Virus record (IMG/VR): IMGVR_UViG_3300035703_000256
Span: 1-35,047 of that record
DNA from: a virus
Length of the DNA stretch: 35,047 bases
Direction: 5' to 3' (one strand)
Below, in pieces: positions 15,936-23,874 of the stretch. The position numbers were made by a program, and so were the translations under genes. The notes under the pieces were generated by a model, which did not search any database, was not told where the DNA came from, and saw only the letters and a list, made by a program, of their open reading frames with translations. Numbering within the stretch: the stretch's first letter is position 1; each line of letters begins with the position of its first letter.

Positions 15936-15969
15936 TTGCTAAATATGATATCGAGAGGTATCTTAGCAA
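15936..15969 (+). promoter_or_regulatory. Inverted repeat enclosing ribosome site and start of the MKSFTEF gene
   Basis: TTGCTAA (15936-15942) is inverted as TTAGCAA (15963-15969), and inside it GATA (15947-15950) pairs with TATC (15959-15962). The loop holds GAGAGG, and the right arm ends on the A of the ATG at 15969. The left arm carries the late promoter, so late RNA would lack it. Confidence 0.65.
15938..15945 (+). promoter_or_regulatory. T4-type late promoter GCTAAATA
   Basis: GCTAAATA stands 23 nt before the ATG at 15969. The predicted start near 15951 leaves a short leader with GAGAGG as ribosome site. Confidence 0.6.
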
Positions 15970-16535
15970 TGAAGAGCTTTACAGAATTCTTAACAGAATC
16001 AACTAAACAGTATAATTTCCGTATAAAAGTAGCTGGCACACTATCAGATGAGCAAGTTGATAGACTTGAATCAGCAATGGAAAAATGGGGTTTACAAAGC
16101 ATTAATAAACCAAAAGTAACCCCAATTCAAAAGCATCCAGTAGATTTTACTAATCTAAAAGAAATTGAAGTTAGCATTATGGATATGACGCTAGATTATC
16201 CGGCAACTCCACAAGAAATTATTGCTAGAATAGCAGAGTACTGCACACTAAATCCAGAGTATGTCAAAGTATTCAATAGCGATGATCCAAATGTAGCAGA
16301 GATGGAAGAACGTGCAGAGGAAGCAGAAGAAGAGTACGAAGTTCAACTTACTGCTCCATATCCAAAGAGCGATAAGAATCTTCCATATGGTGATAAGTTT
16401 AATCAAAAATTCCTTAAGGATCAAAAGCGTAAACCTGCATTTAAAGTAGCTGGCGGCAATACTTCAAAAGTTCAAAGCACTAATGATTTACCACAAGGTA
16501 AGTCAAGTCCAATTAGTGGTCGCAAAGGAAAATAA
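15969..16535 (+). CDS. Putative prohead core or internal head protein with capsid-targeting peptide
   Basis: I start at the ATG at 15969 because GAGAGG lies 8-11 nt upstream and because it yields MKSFTEFLTEST; an upstream TTG at 15936 lies inside the promoter. MKSFTEFLTE|S closely resembles the ten-residue capsid-targeting peptide of T4 internal proteins (MKTYQEFIAE), cut after (L/I)xE by the gp21 protease. The body, YNFRIKVAGTLSDEQVDRLE, QSINKPKVTPIQKHPVDF and EIEVSIMDMTLDYPATPQEI, is an alpha/beta domain I recall from marine phage head regions without an assigned function. After an acidic stretch AEEAEEEYE, residues from about 125 to 188 are Lys/Ser-rich and probably disordered. First gene of the accessory block. 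Confidence 0.65.
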   Translation: MKSFTEFLTESTKQYNFRIKVAGTLSDEQVDRLESAMEKWGLQSINKPKVTPIQKHPVDFTNLKEIEVSIMDMTLDYPATPQEIIARIAEYCTLNPEYVKVFNSDDPNVAEMEERAEEAEEEYEVQLTAPYPKSDKNLPYGDKFNQKFLKDQKRKPAFKVAGGNTSKVQSTNDLPQGKSSPISGRKGK

Positions 16536-16538
16536 TCT

Positions 16539-18509
16539 ATGAAAATTAATTCCAAATTAATGGGGTTTGCTGCTGGAACAAAAGTGTTGATGGCAGATGG
16601 AAAAGAAAAAGCAATTGAAGACATTAATGCTGGTGATGTTGTATTAAGCTTTAATCAACTTGATGCTTTTGGTGTTCTTGAACCTAAAAAAGTTTTAAAC
16701 ACTTATAAAAGATTAGATCGCAATCCACTTAAAGTAAAAGTTCATAACAGCGATATTGAGCTAACTGTAGCAGAAGGTCAGTTGTTTATTAATCCAGGAT
16801 CAGACTGGAAAAATGCTACTAACATTAATGAAATTATAGACGGCGAAGGCAACGTTCATAAGTTTGATGTAAGTAGAATTAGTAGAGGTAAGCACGCAAT
16901 ATACGACATTATTGTTGAAGATAACCACAGCTTGATTGCTAATGGTGTGCGTGTACACAACATGACTTATAGTATTGCTGATGTAATTGCTGGTCGTAAC
17001 TTAGCCGGTAGTGATATACAGTCTGGTCCAATCGGTAATTACAATTACAGAGGGGATTACGATAACAATAATAGAAATTATTCACAAGGCAATAGTAAAA
17101 AGAAAAAATCAAATAAAAGAAAAAACATTAAACCAGAACCAAAAATTGATGGATTACAAGCTGGTGCAAAGCTATTATCAAGCATTGAAGATTTAACTGA
17201 TCTGTTAAGTGAGATTATTGATGAAACAACCCCAGCAAACTTAACTATACTTAAACTTGTTGTACAACAAAGTGTAGACAACATTGTTAATTATCTTGCA
17301 AGTTTTGGTGCAAGCATACTAAACGCAACAATGTCTGCATACGATAAATCAGAAATATTAGTAATGACAGCAGATATGACACAAGCTGCTGTTGCTATGC
17401 GTAAACCATTTGAAGAAACAGTTGTAAGCGCAAGCGGTAAATTAATTGCTGCAACACAACTAAAATTGTTTGAATTACAAATTGCGCGTATGAATGGTAT
17501 ATTAGAAACATACTTAGGTCCTGCAGAAGCAGATGAGAAATTATTTGATGTTAATAGAGATGGACAAGATGTGTCTGGGTCTAAAAGCAGAAAAAATGCA
17601 AATTCAAGAAGTAATGATGGGCGTTATGGATCTAGCGGTGGAAACAATAGATCTAGCGGTGGATCTAGTGGAAACAACAGATCAATCGGAAAAACTACTG
17701 GCGGCGGGCCTGCTCCAGCAAAAAATACAAAAGTAGGTGGTCCAACTCAAAAAGTAAAATCTCCTGCAGGACCAAGTAAAGCCCCAACACCAACAGCAAG
17801 ACCTCAAGGGTTAAGCAGGCCTGTTGGCAGCCCAAGCAACCTACGCTCTGATTCAGCAGCAGGTTTAAGAGCTGGCGGGGGTGTTCAATCGCCAAATCAA
17901 ACAGGACCAAATAAAGGATTAGGTTCAGTTGGTAGTACAGCTAAAACTGGAATGGCAAGCCAAGGTGCAAGTTATAGCGGACCAGCAAGTGCAGGTGCAG
18001 CTCAAAAAGCACAAGCTCAATCTAGAGCAACAGCAAATGCTAGAGCAGCAGCTACAAGTTCAGCAACTAGAAATTCTTCTAACTTCTGTTTTGCTTACGG
18101 AACAATGTTTAAAATGGCAGATGGCAGCTTAAAAGCAATACAAGATATACAAGTTGGTGATAACATGTTGTTAGGCGGACGAGTCACAACAACAATGATT
18201 TCTGATGGCATGCTAGAAGATTGGTATATCTACAACGGTGTAAAATTAACTGGTTCGCATCCTGTACTTGACAGAGACGGTGTATGGAAAAAAGTTTACG
18301 AAACAGATATAGCTATACCAACAACACAAGAGGAACTAAACTATATCTTAATCAACGAAAATCACAAGATGATTTCACACAACGGCGAAATATTTACTGA
18401 TTATTTCATGGTAGGTATGGAAAATCAAATTAGAGCTGAAATGTATCATAGGGATTTTGATAATATGTTTAGAATACTAAACAATCAACCAGTAATGAGA
18501 GAATCATAA
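16539..18509 (+). CDS. Hint-domain protein A, with N-terminal and C-terminal Hint modules
   Basis: 656 residues. Module 1, residues 9-141, runs from GFAAGTKVLMADGKEKAIED through GDVVLSF and ISRGKHAIYDIIVEDNHSLI to ANGVRVHN. It is a Hint (hedgehog/intein) fold, but the first residue is Gly9 instead of Cys and the block-B His is replaced (AEGQLF). His140-Asn141 at the end are kept, followed by Met142. Residues 205-335 form a helical domain (LLSSIEDLTDLLSEIIDETT). Residues 345-510 are Gly/Ser/Pro/Ala-rich and disordered. Module 2 starts C517-FAYGTMFKMADGSLKAI and has GSHPVLD with H574; it keeps the N-terminal catalytic pair but I see no clear terminal block. The gene starts 3 nt after its neighbour with AAAGGA. 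The role is unknown; it is probably virion-associated. Confidence 0.75.
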   Translation: MKINSKLMGFAAGTKVLMADGKEKAIEDINAGDVVLSFNQLDAFGVLEPKKVLNTYKRLDRNPLKVKVHNSDIELTVAEGQLFINPGSDWKNATNINEIIDGEGNVHKFDVSRISRGKHAIYDIIVEDNHSLIANGVRVHNMTYSIADVIAGRNLAGSDIQSGPIGNYNYRGDYDNNNRNYSQGNSKKKKSNKRKNIKPEPKIDGLQAGAKLLSSIEDLTDLLSEIIDETTPANLTILKLVVQQSVDNIVNYLASFGASILNATMSAYDKSEILVMTADMTQAAVAMRKPFEETVVSASGKLIAATQLKLFELQIARMNGILETYLGPAEADEKLFDVNRDGQDVSGSKSRKNANSRSNDGRYGSSGGNNRSSGGSSGNNRSIGKTTGGGPAPAKNTKVGGPTQKVKSPAGPSKAPTPTARPQGLSRPVGSPSNLRSDSAAGLRAGGGVQSPNQTGPNKGLGSVGSTAKTGMASQGASYSGPASAGAAQKAQAQSRATANARAAATSSATRNSSNFCFAYGTMFKMADGSLKAIQDIQVGDNMLLGGRVTTTMISDGMLEDWYIYNGVKLTGSHPVLDRDGVWKKVYETDIAIPTTQEELNYILINENHKMISHNGEIFTDYFMVGMENQIRAEMYHRDFDNMFRILNNQPVMRES

Positions 18510-18679
18510 TGGGCATAGAAATTATAAATATTAAACGTAGACCTAGTTCAGGTGGAGGAAAAGCAAACGGTACCAGCGGTGCTAAAACTAACACCCACAC
18601 TGTACGGGCAGAAGATTTGAGGATACATAAACCAATAGTAGGTCAAGGTGGACTTAGTATGGTATTAAAGTTAAAGTAA
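18509..18679 (+). CDS. Small protein between the two Hint genes (56 aa)
   Basis: ATG at 18509 overlaps the stop of Hint protein A as TAATG. The product starts MGIEIINIKRRPSSGGGKAN, has a Gly/Thr/Lys linker, and ends IHKPIVGQGGLSMVLKLK. Basic and short, no membrane segment. The tight coupling on one side and the ribosome site of the next gene on the other (TAAGGGGAAAG) support a real gene; it may work with the Hint proteins. Family not recognised. Confidence 0.6.
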   Translation: MGIEIINIKRRPSSGGGKANGTSGAKTNTHTVRAEDLRIHKPIVGQGGLSMVLKLK

Positions 18680-18689
18680 GGGGAAAGAA

Positions 18690-20045
18690 ATGATAAACGC
18701 ACAAGTAGTTGGATTTGCAGAAGGTACGCCAATATTAATGGCAGATGGTACTTGGAAAGCAATTGAACAAGTAAAGCAGGGTGATTGGGTTATGAGTTTT
18801 GATCCAAAAATTGAAAATAGCCCCTTAGAACCACAAAAAGTTGTTGATACAGTATCAACGATGCACAGAGATTGTATTGAGATACATGCCAATGGAAAAG
18901 TTACAATTGTAGCAAAAAACCAATTATTCTTTACCCCTGGAGCAAATTGGGCACCTGGTTACGAAACAAAGCAAATTATAGATTACTCAGGTTACGCACA
19001 AAATATTCAAACTCGTAAGGTGCGCGGCGGAAAGTTTAAAGTTTTTGATCTGCAGGTTGAAAAAACACACAGTTTAGTAGCCAATGATCTTAGAGTACAC
19101 AACTTTATATTTGGATTATTTGGTATTACAATTAAAAGAAAAGTAGTTCAAAGACCTCAACCAGTTGTAACTGCTGGTAAACCAGGTAAACCAGTAAGTG
19201 TTACTACAACTACAAATGGCAGAACAACTACTGTAGTTGTAAACCCAAGTCCAGGTAGCAGTGGTCAAATTAGTGTAGGCGCAAGCGGTCAAATTAGTGT
19301 TCGTCAAAATGCAGTTCCTGGTCTTCCAATAAGTGAATACGCTTATTATCAACCACCGGTAGTATTACCATATCCTGGTGGTAGTTATGTACATGATCGT
19401 GCGCTAAATGCTGAAATTATTCGTAGCAGTGTTTGCGGGAATATACTAGATAAAGGCAACAACTATCGTGTTACAAGAAATGATGAAATTGCATGGGAAG
19501 CTGAAATCGATACTATGATTGCTGAACTTAACACAATCAAAGATTTAAGAGTTCCAGTATATACTGGTCCATATAGAACTGGTACTGGTACGTTTATAAG
19601 AAGAGACACAACGTCTATCAATGATGCAATTAATGCTGCTCAAGCTCTTAAAAGAGAAATACGCGCAGGTCGCAGGGTCTCAACCGGTGTGATCAGACAA
19701 AACTGTGATAAGATTGCAAGTATTATAAACAGAGTAAGAACTAGTGTACCTGATATTAGCAATCCTGTTGTTATTATACCAGGTTCTCCTCCTGCTCGAC
19801 CAGTAGTAGTAGTACCAGGTCCAAGTAACTATCACACAGATAGAATTTATGAAGATGATGCAAACTATAGTTATATGCTACGTTTAGCAAGTGGTTGCTC
19901 ATATGTATATGATCCACCAAATGCTCCAGCAAATACTAAAATTAGATATTACAAGCACTGGGATCCAGTTGCCAACAAGTATTATTATGACCGTGTAAGC
20001 AGTGGTGCAACTTGTACTACTTTTGGCGGAAACACTCAGGCTTAA
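18690..20045 (+). CDS. Hint-domain protein B
   Basis: 451 residues. Residues 8-138 form a Hint module paralogous to module 1 of protein A: GFAEGTPILMADGTWKAIEQ, GDWVMSF, VRGGKFKVFDLQVEKTHSLV and ANDLRVHN. The same changes occur: Gly8 instead of Cys1, KNQLFF instead of the block-B His motif, His137-Asn138 kept, then Phe139. The rest differs from protein A: a Thr/Val/Pro-rich linker (150-230), a middle domain with RVTRNDEIAWEAEIDTMIAE and SINDAINAAQALKREIRAG, and an end rich in Tyr and Pro with KIRYYKHWDPVANKYYYDRV. If Asn138 cyclises, the protein would be cut there. Ribosome site AAGGGGAAAG. Function unknown, probably structural. Confidence 0.75.
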   Translation: MINAQVVGFAEGTPILMADGTWKAIEQVKQGDWVMSFDPKIENSPLEPQKVVDTVSTMHRDCIEIHANGKVTIVAKNQLFFTPGANWAPGYETKQIIDYSGYAQNIQTRKVRGGKFKVFDLQVEKTHSLVANDLRVHNFIFGLFGITIKRKVVQRPQPVVTAGKPGKPVSVTTTTNGRTTTVVVNPSPGSSGQISVGASGQISVRQNAVPGLPISEYAYYQPPVVLPYPGGSYVHDRALNAEIIRSSVCGNILDKGNNYRVTRNDEIAWEAEIDTMIAELNTIKDLRVPVYTGPYRTGTGTFIRRDTTSINDAINAAQALKREIRAGRRVSTGVIRQNCDKIASIINRVRTSVPDISNPVVIIPGSPPARPVVVVPGPSNYHTDRIYEDDANYSYMLRLASGCSYVYDPPNAPANTKIRYYKHWDPVANKYYYDRVSSGATCTTFGGNTQA

Positions 20046-20056
20046 GGAAAATATAA

Positions 20057-20776
20057 ATGGATATGAAATCATTATTAGATAAGATGACTCAACTGTCACA
20101 AGTTGACGAAGCAAAACCAGACTTTCTTGATTTAGATAAAGATGGAGACAAGAAAGAACCTATGTCAAAAGCCGCTAAAGAAAAAGGCGATGGCAAAGAC
20201 GATAAGAAAAAAGTAGATGAAACTTCAGAAAAGATGTTGTCTAAAATGAAAGACAACGACTTAATGAAACATCGTCGCGATGCGAAAGCAGATGCTAAAA
20301 AAGAAAAAGAAGATAAAAAAGTAGATGAAGCAATTGCTATTCAAGCTGATGGCAATGAAGCAATGGCACTACTTGATATTCTTAAGTTAGCAGGTCGCCC
20401 AGAACCACAACCAATGACAATGGGTGGATGCGGCATGACAGAAGCTGATAGAGATCCAACTTATGCCAATTCTCCAGATGAAATGGTAGCTGATATGGAT
20501 GCTGCTGTTCCAAGTGGTAACGACATGCATCGTGAAAAAGATAGTTGGCGTGCTGCCGCTGGTGCAGATAACCCAATGATTGCACAAATGGAAGGCAAGC
20601 TTGCTAAGATGTTTGAATCTTTGTCAAAAGAAGATGATGATGAGGATGATGACGACGAATGGTATGATGCAAAAGGTAAAAGATCTAAGAGCGGTGCATA
20701 TGATGCAGGTGGGCACTATCATGCTGATCGCGATGCAGATAAAGTAAAAGCAACATTTTCATCTAAAAAGAAATAA
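20057..20776 (+). CDS. Highly charged scaffold-like protein with DxDxDG motif
   Basis: 239 residues, dominated by Lys, Asp and Glu with low hydrophobicity, as in T4 scaffold gp22 and internal proteins. Near the start FLDLDKDGDKKEPMSKAAK contains D25-x-D27-x-D29-G30, an EF-hand or dockerin-type calcium loop pattern that I recall from marine T4-like phages. Three VDE sites (16-18 before Ala19, 53-55 before Thr, 89-91 before Ala92) resemble prohead-protease sites. LLDILKLAG at 105-113 is a short hydrophobic motif shared with two genes downstream. The end has a poly-acidic run DDDEDDDDEWYDA. Ribosome site AAGGA. It is likely to be present in the prohead, but this is inference. Confidence 0.6.
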   Translation: MDMKSLLDKMTQLSQVDEAKPDFLDLDKDGDKKEPMSKAAKEKGDGKDDKKKVDETSEKMLSKMKDNDLMKHRRDAKADAKKEKEDKKVDEAIAIQADGNEAMALLDILKLAGRPEPQPMTMGGCGMTEADRDPTYANSPDEMVADMDAAVPSGNDMHREKDSWRAAAGADNPMIAQMEGKLAKMFESLSKEDDDEDDDDEWYDAKGKRSKSGAYDAGGHYHADRDADKVKATFSSKKK

Positions 20777-20788
20777 GGATCTTACTCA

Positions 20789-22153
20789 ATGAGTCTTAAA
20801 AAGTACTTAACAGAGGCTGAACTAGCAGCCGTTCAGCCCATAACTGGTGACGCATTTGACATCAGTATTAGAGAACTTACTAATATTGAAACTGTAGTAG
20901 TTGAGCATACTGAAGGTAGTATCACTATACAGTTAGATGATACTGCTATTAAGATGTTAGAAGAATGCGGTTGTACTTTTGAAGATGAACAACTTGATGA
21001 ACTTGCGCCAGTAATTGGCGCATTAGCACGTGGCGTTGCTGCTGGAGCAGGTGCTCTCGCTAGAGGTGCTGCTAAAGCTGCCGTTGGTACTGGGGTTAAG
21101 GCTGCTGCTGATAAGTTGGATAAAAAACTGTTTGGTCCTCGTCCTAGCGAAGGTGATTATGAATATGAAGAATCTGTTCGCGAGCAAGACGAAGATGAAG
21201 AAGACTATAGTCCACAAGTAGGTGATATAGTACAAGTAGTATACGAAACAGAACATGAAGGGCACTACGGCGAAGTTGTTGAATTAGCACCAAGCGGCGA
21301 ATGGGCTTATGTTCAATTTAAAGACGGTGATATTGAAGCATATCATGGAAGCGATCTTCGTCAAGCAACTGAACAAGAGGAAGAAGAATACTACTATGGT
21401 TCAGAAGATGAATTTGAAGAAAGCTTAAACTCTATCCGTAAACTTTCAGGTATGGCACCAAAAGAAGCAGTAAAGGAAGAAAGTTACGATAAATCATCTG
21501 GCAGTCCATATGATCGCGGCGCTGCTGATAGCTATTACGGAAGAAAAGCTCGCCCACATAAAATGGTCCCAGCTAGTGACGGTGTAAAAGGTCAGATGCA
21601 AATGGTATCATTAACTGATCCAAAAGAAATTGCTGCTTATAATGCTGGTTATAGCGAAAATGATGACCGTAAAAACTACGGCGAAGGTATTGAAGATTGG
21701 AATATGAAGGTTACATCAATACCACGTACAGAACCATTTCAACTTAAGAAGATTGTTGTTAAGTCAAAATTTGGCAAAACTTATACATTTGACACAGAAG
21801 AAGATGCTCGCAGGCATTTTGGTAGCAACTGGGATTCAAAGATTAATAATCCAGAATGGCGTGCAGCAAATGGCTGGAAACTGGAAATGAATAATACTAA
21901 GCCAGTAGATGAAGCAGAATACCGTGGTCGTAAGGTATCACTCGGTAAACCAATGCAAGGCGATGTCGCTAAGTTTAAAGTATATGTAAAAGACCCAAAA
22001 ACTGGTAATGTAAAGAAGGTCAACTTTGGTGACAAAACTATGCGTATTAAAAAAAGCAATCCAAAGCGCCGTAAGAGTTTCCGTGCAAGACATCGTTGTA
22101 AAAATCCCGGTCCTAGAACAAAAGCTCGTTACTGGTCATGCAGAGCTTGGTAA
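20789..22153 (+). CDS. Putative head-internal protein with KOW-like domain, 454 aa
   Basis: The start MSLKKYLTE|A fits a capsid-targeting peptide with an LTE|A protease site. Residues 72-112 are an Ala/Gly-rich amphipathic segment (GALARGVAAGAGALARGAAK). Residues 142-190 (PQVGDIVQVVYETEHEGHYG, then EVVELAPSGEWAYVQFKDGD) look like a KOW or Tudor-type SH3 barrel. LNSIRKLSG at 213-221 is the shared short motif. The C-terminal end FRARHRCKNPGPRTK, ARYWSCRAW, with two Cys and two Trp, is a pattern I recall from marine T4-like phage proteins of unknown role. The stop overlaps the GIY-YIG gene as TAATG. Confidence 0.65.
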   Translation: MSLKKYLTEAELAAVQPITGDAFDISIRELTNIETVVVEHTEGSITIQLDDTAIKMLEECGCTFEDEQLDELAPVIGALARGVAAGAGALARGAAKAAVGTGVKAAADKLDKKLFGPRPSEGDYEYEESVREQDEDEEDYSPQVGDIVQVVYETEHEGHYGEVVELAPSGEWAYVQFKDGDIEAYHGSDLRQATEQEEEEYYYGSEDEFEESLNSIRKLSGMAPKEAVKEESYDKSSGSPYDRGAADSYYGRKARPHKMVPASDGVKGQMQMVSLTDPKEIAAYNAGYSENDDRKNYGEGIEDWNMKVTSIPRTEPFQLKKIVVKSKFGKTYTFDTEEDARRHFGSNWDSKINNPEWRAANGWKLEMNNTKPVDEAEYRGRKVSLGKPMQGDVAKFKVYVKDPKTGNVKKVNFGDKTMRIKKSNPKRRKSFRARHRCKNPGPRTKARYWSCRAW

Positions 22154-22761
22154 TGAATTACATTATCTATAAAATTCAAAACAATATAAACGGCAAATAT
22201 TACATTGGACGACACGCGACTAAAAACACACATGATTCATACATGGGAAGCGGTCGTGGAATTAGAAATGCTATTTCTAAATATGGAATAGAAAATTTTA
22301 CTAAAGAAATTATTGCTGTTGCAGACAGCGCAGAAAAACTATGGGAATTAGAAAAAGAAATAGTAAATGAAGATGTAGTTAAAGATCCAATGTCATATAA
22401 TGTAGCCTACGGTGGTAAACATTATTTGCACGGGCTAAAAGAATACAACTACGATGCATTTATTGAACACCAAAGAAAAGCAGGTCAATCTTACGCAAAA
22501 AATTTTAAAGGTAAGGAAAAGCAGTGGCATCAAAAAGGTGGAGCAACCTCTTCCCGTATGAGAAGCGAACAATACATTTACAAAATTACAACTAATATTG
22601 GCGAAGAATTTATTGTAAACGGTATACAATTTAAAGAACTGTGTAAAGAAAAAGAGTGGAATTATAATACGCTTCATTGGAAACAAAGTATAGGCAGAAT
22701 TATTGCTAAAGGAAAACATAAAGGATTTCTTGTAGAACAAATAAGTAGTTACAGGAAGTAA
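22153..22761 (+). CDS. GIY-YIG family endonuclease (Seg-like)
   Basis: 202 residues from ATG 22153, which overlaps the previous stop; an in-frame ATG at 22138 lies within the upstream gene. The domain starts YIIYKI (3-8) and KYYIGRH (15-21), the GIY and YIG elements, then SYMGSGRGIRNAISKYGIEN and the segment AEKLWELEKEIVNED with the expected Glu helix, and NVAYGGKHYLHG. The C-terminal third (VNGIQFKELCKEKEWNYNTL) looks like a helix-turn-helix DNA-binding part as in NUMOD-bearing homing enzymes. Probably a free-standing homing endonuclease that cuts phage DNA lacking the gene and spreads it by repair. Confidence 0.8.
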   Translation: MNYIIYKIQNNINGKYYIGRHATKNTHDSYMGSGRGIRNAISKYGIENFTKEIIAVADSAEKLWELEKEIVNEDVVKDPMSYNVAYGGKHYLHGLKEYNYDAFIEHQRKAGQSYAKNFKGKEKQWHQKGGATSSRMRSEQYIYKITTNIGEEFIVNGIQFKELCKEKEWNYNTLHWKQSIGRIIAKGKHKGFLVEQISSYRK

Positions 22762-22762
22762 A

Positions 22763-23110
22763 ATGCGAGCAAAAGATTTCATAACTGAGGAAAGCAGAGG
22801 CATAGAACCATATGATGAAAAGCGTCTCGCTAACATCATGGTGTTGCCAGATATTGATCAGTTTTATGATTTCTATCGCTTTATGATTGCCGTTGCGTGC
22901 AGTCCAGAAACACCTTCTCCTGATAATGATTTAAACAATCGCCCCGCTGCTGTAGCATACACACTAGAAGATGAAAAGAAGCTAAAGCACGCTCTGAAAT
23001 TAATGAGCAAGACGGGTAAATGGATGGCAAGTGGGGAAGCACACGAACCAAATGACACAAGTGTAGTAAGCCCAGTTGCTAAAATAAAAAAGAATAAGTA
23101 CGGAGTATAA
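22763..23110 (+). CDS. Small putative head-internal protein, 115 aa
   Basis: Starts MRAKDFITE|ESRG, again a short N-terminal peptide ending in an (I)xE site. The rest, RLANIMVLPDIDQFYDFYRF, MIAVACSPE and EDEKKLKHALKLMSKTGKWM, is a compact helical protein. No family is recognised. Ribosome site AGGAAG just upstream; the gene begins 2 nt after the endonuclease stop. The N-terminal resemblance to neighbours is the main clue to location. Confidence 0.6.
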   Translation: MRAKDFITEESRGIEPYDEKRLANIMVLPDIDQFYDFYRFMIAVACSPETPSPDNDLNNRPAAVAYTLEDEKKLKHALKLMSKTGKWMASGEAHEPNDTSVVSPVAKIKKNKYGV

Positions 23111-23112
23111 CC

Positions 23113-23874
23113 GTGCTACTTAACGAATTATTTTTACAAGAAGATAACGCTGAGATGAGAGATCTTATGGCAGTTGCGTATTATCTTTCACGTTGGTTTG
23201 CTAGTCCTAAGTATGATGGATTAGCCAAAAAGTATTCTTTAACAATAAAAGAAATTGAAAAAATATTTGGCGAACCTGCTCCTAAGATACAAACAAAATC
23301 AGTAAACTGGTTATTGTTTAAAGAATTTCCAGGTGAATCTTATGAACCGCTAAGATTTATTGCTAACCATCCAAATCTTGTTGGCAAACATGATTTTGGT
23401 GGATATACACCTCCACCGCATTATATAGTAGCAATTAATACAGATCTTCTTACTAAAAGAGGAAAAACAACAGCAAGCACATTACTACACGAACTTGATC
23501 ACGCATTAATAGATTTAAAGAGTCGCGGACAAGCGATGGGTAATTATGCGACCCCAACAGACAAAGATTCTTACAAAGTCTATCTTCAACACCCAATGGA
23601 AGTTAATGCACGCTTTGCACAATCTCTTTGGGACTTAGCAGTAAGATACGATAAGATTTCAAAAGACAACTTACTTCCAACTATTAAAAATGTTTTTAAT
23701 GCTAACCAAATTAATCAAGAAGTTATAACAGATCCTAAAAAGTATAAAAGACTCATTGTTAGGTCATATAAGTTTTTAGATGATGTTGGTCAAATTATTG
23801 ATATTAAGAAAACAGATAAACCTACATTTGTACAACGTGTAAAGAATTTAATTAGAAAGTGGTTACCGCAATGA
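23113..23874 (+). CDS. HExxH metallopeptidase-like protein with capsid-targeting-type N-terminus
   Basis: 253 residues from GTG 23113 with CGGAG upstream. Residues 121-135 read ASTLLHELDHALIDL, a zinc-binding HExxH motif (H126, E127, H130). A candidate third ligand is E163 in HPMEVNARFAQ, 33 residues after H130, a gluzincin-like spacing. The N-terminus MLLNELFLQE|D carries an LQE site. The segment HYIVAINTDLL before the motif would be the usual edge strand. C-terminal KPTFVQRVKNLIRKWLPQ is an amphipathic basic helix. A head-borne protease delivered with DNA, or one working in head maturation, is possible; activity cannot be told from sequence. ATGA overlap with the next gene. Confidence 0.6.
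   Translation: MLLNELFLQEDNAEMRDLMAVAYYLSRWFASPKYDGLAKKYSLTIKEIEKIFGEPAPKIQTKSVNWLLFKEFPGESYEPLRFIANHPNLVGKHDFGGYTPPPHYIVAINTDLLTKRGKTTASTLLHELDHALIDLKSRGQAMGNYATPTDKDSYKVYLQHPMEVNARFAQSLWDLAVRYDKISKDNLLPTIKNVFNANQINQEVITDPKKYKRLIVRSYKFLDDVGQIIDIKKTDKPTFVQRVKNLIRKWLPQ

Noticed and set aside
15936-15968. Upstream TTG start for the MKSFTEF gene
   Set aside because: It lies within the late promoter and hairpin; ATG 15969 has GAGAGG and yields the targeting peptide.
16565-16961. Active splicing intein in Hint protein A (and the same at 18711-19101 in protein B)
   Set aside because: Cys1 is Gly, block-B His is missing, and there is no flanking extein that would be rejoined (only about 7-8 residues precede it) nor a Cys, Ser or Thr at +1.
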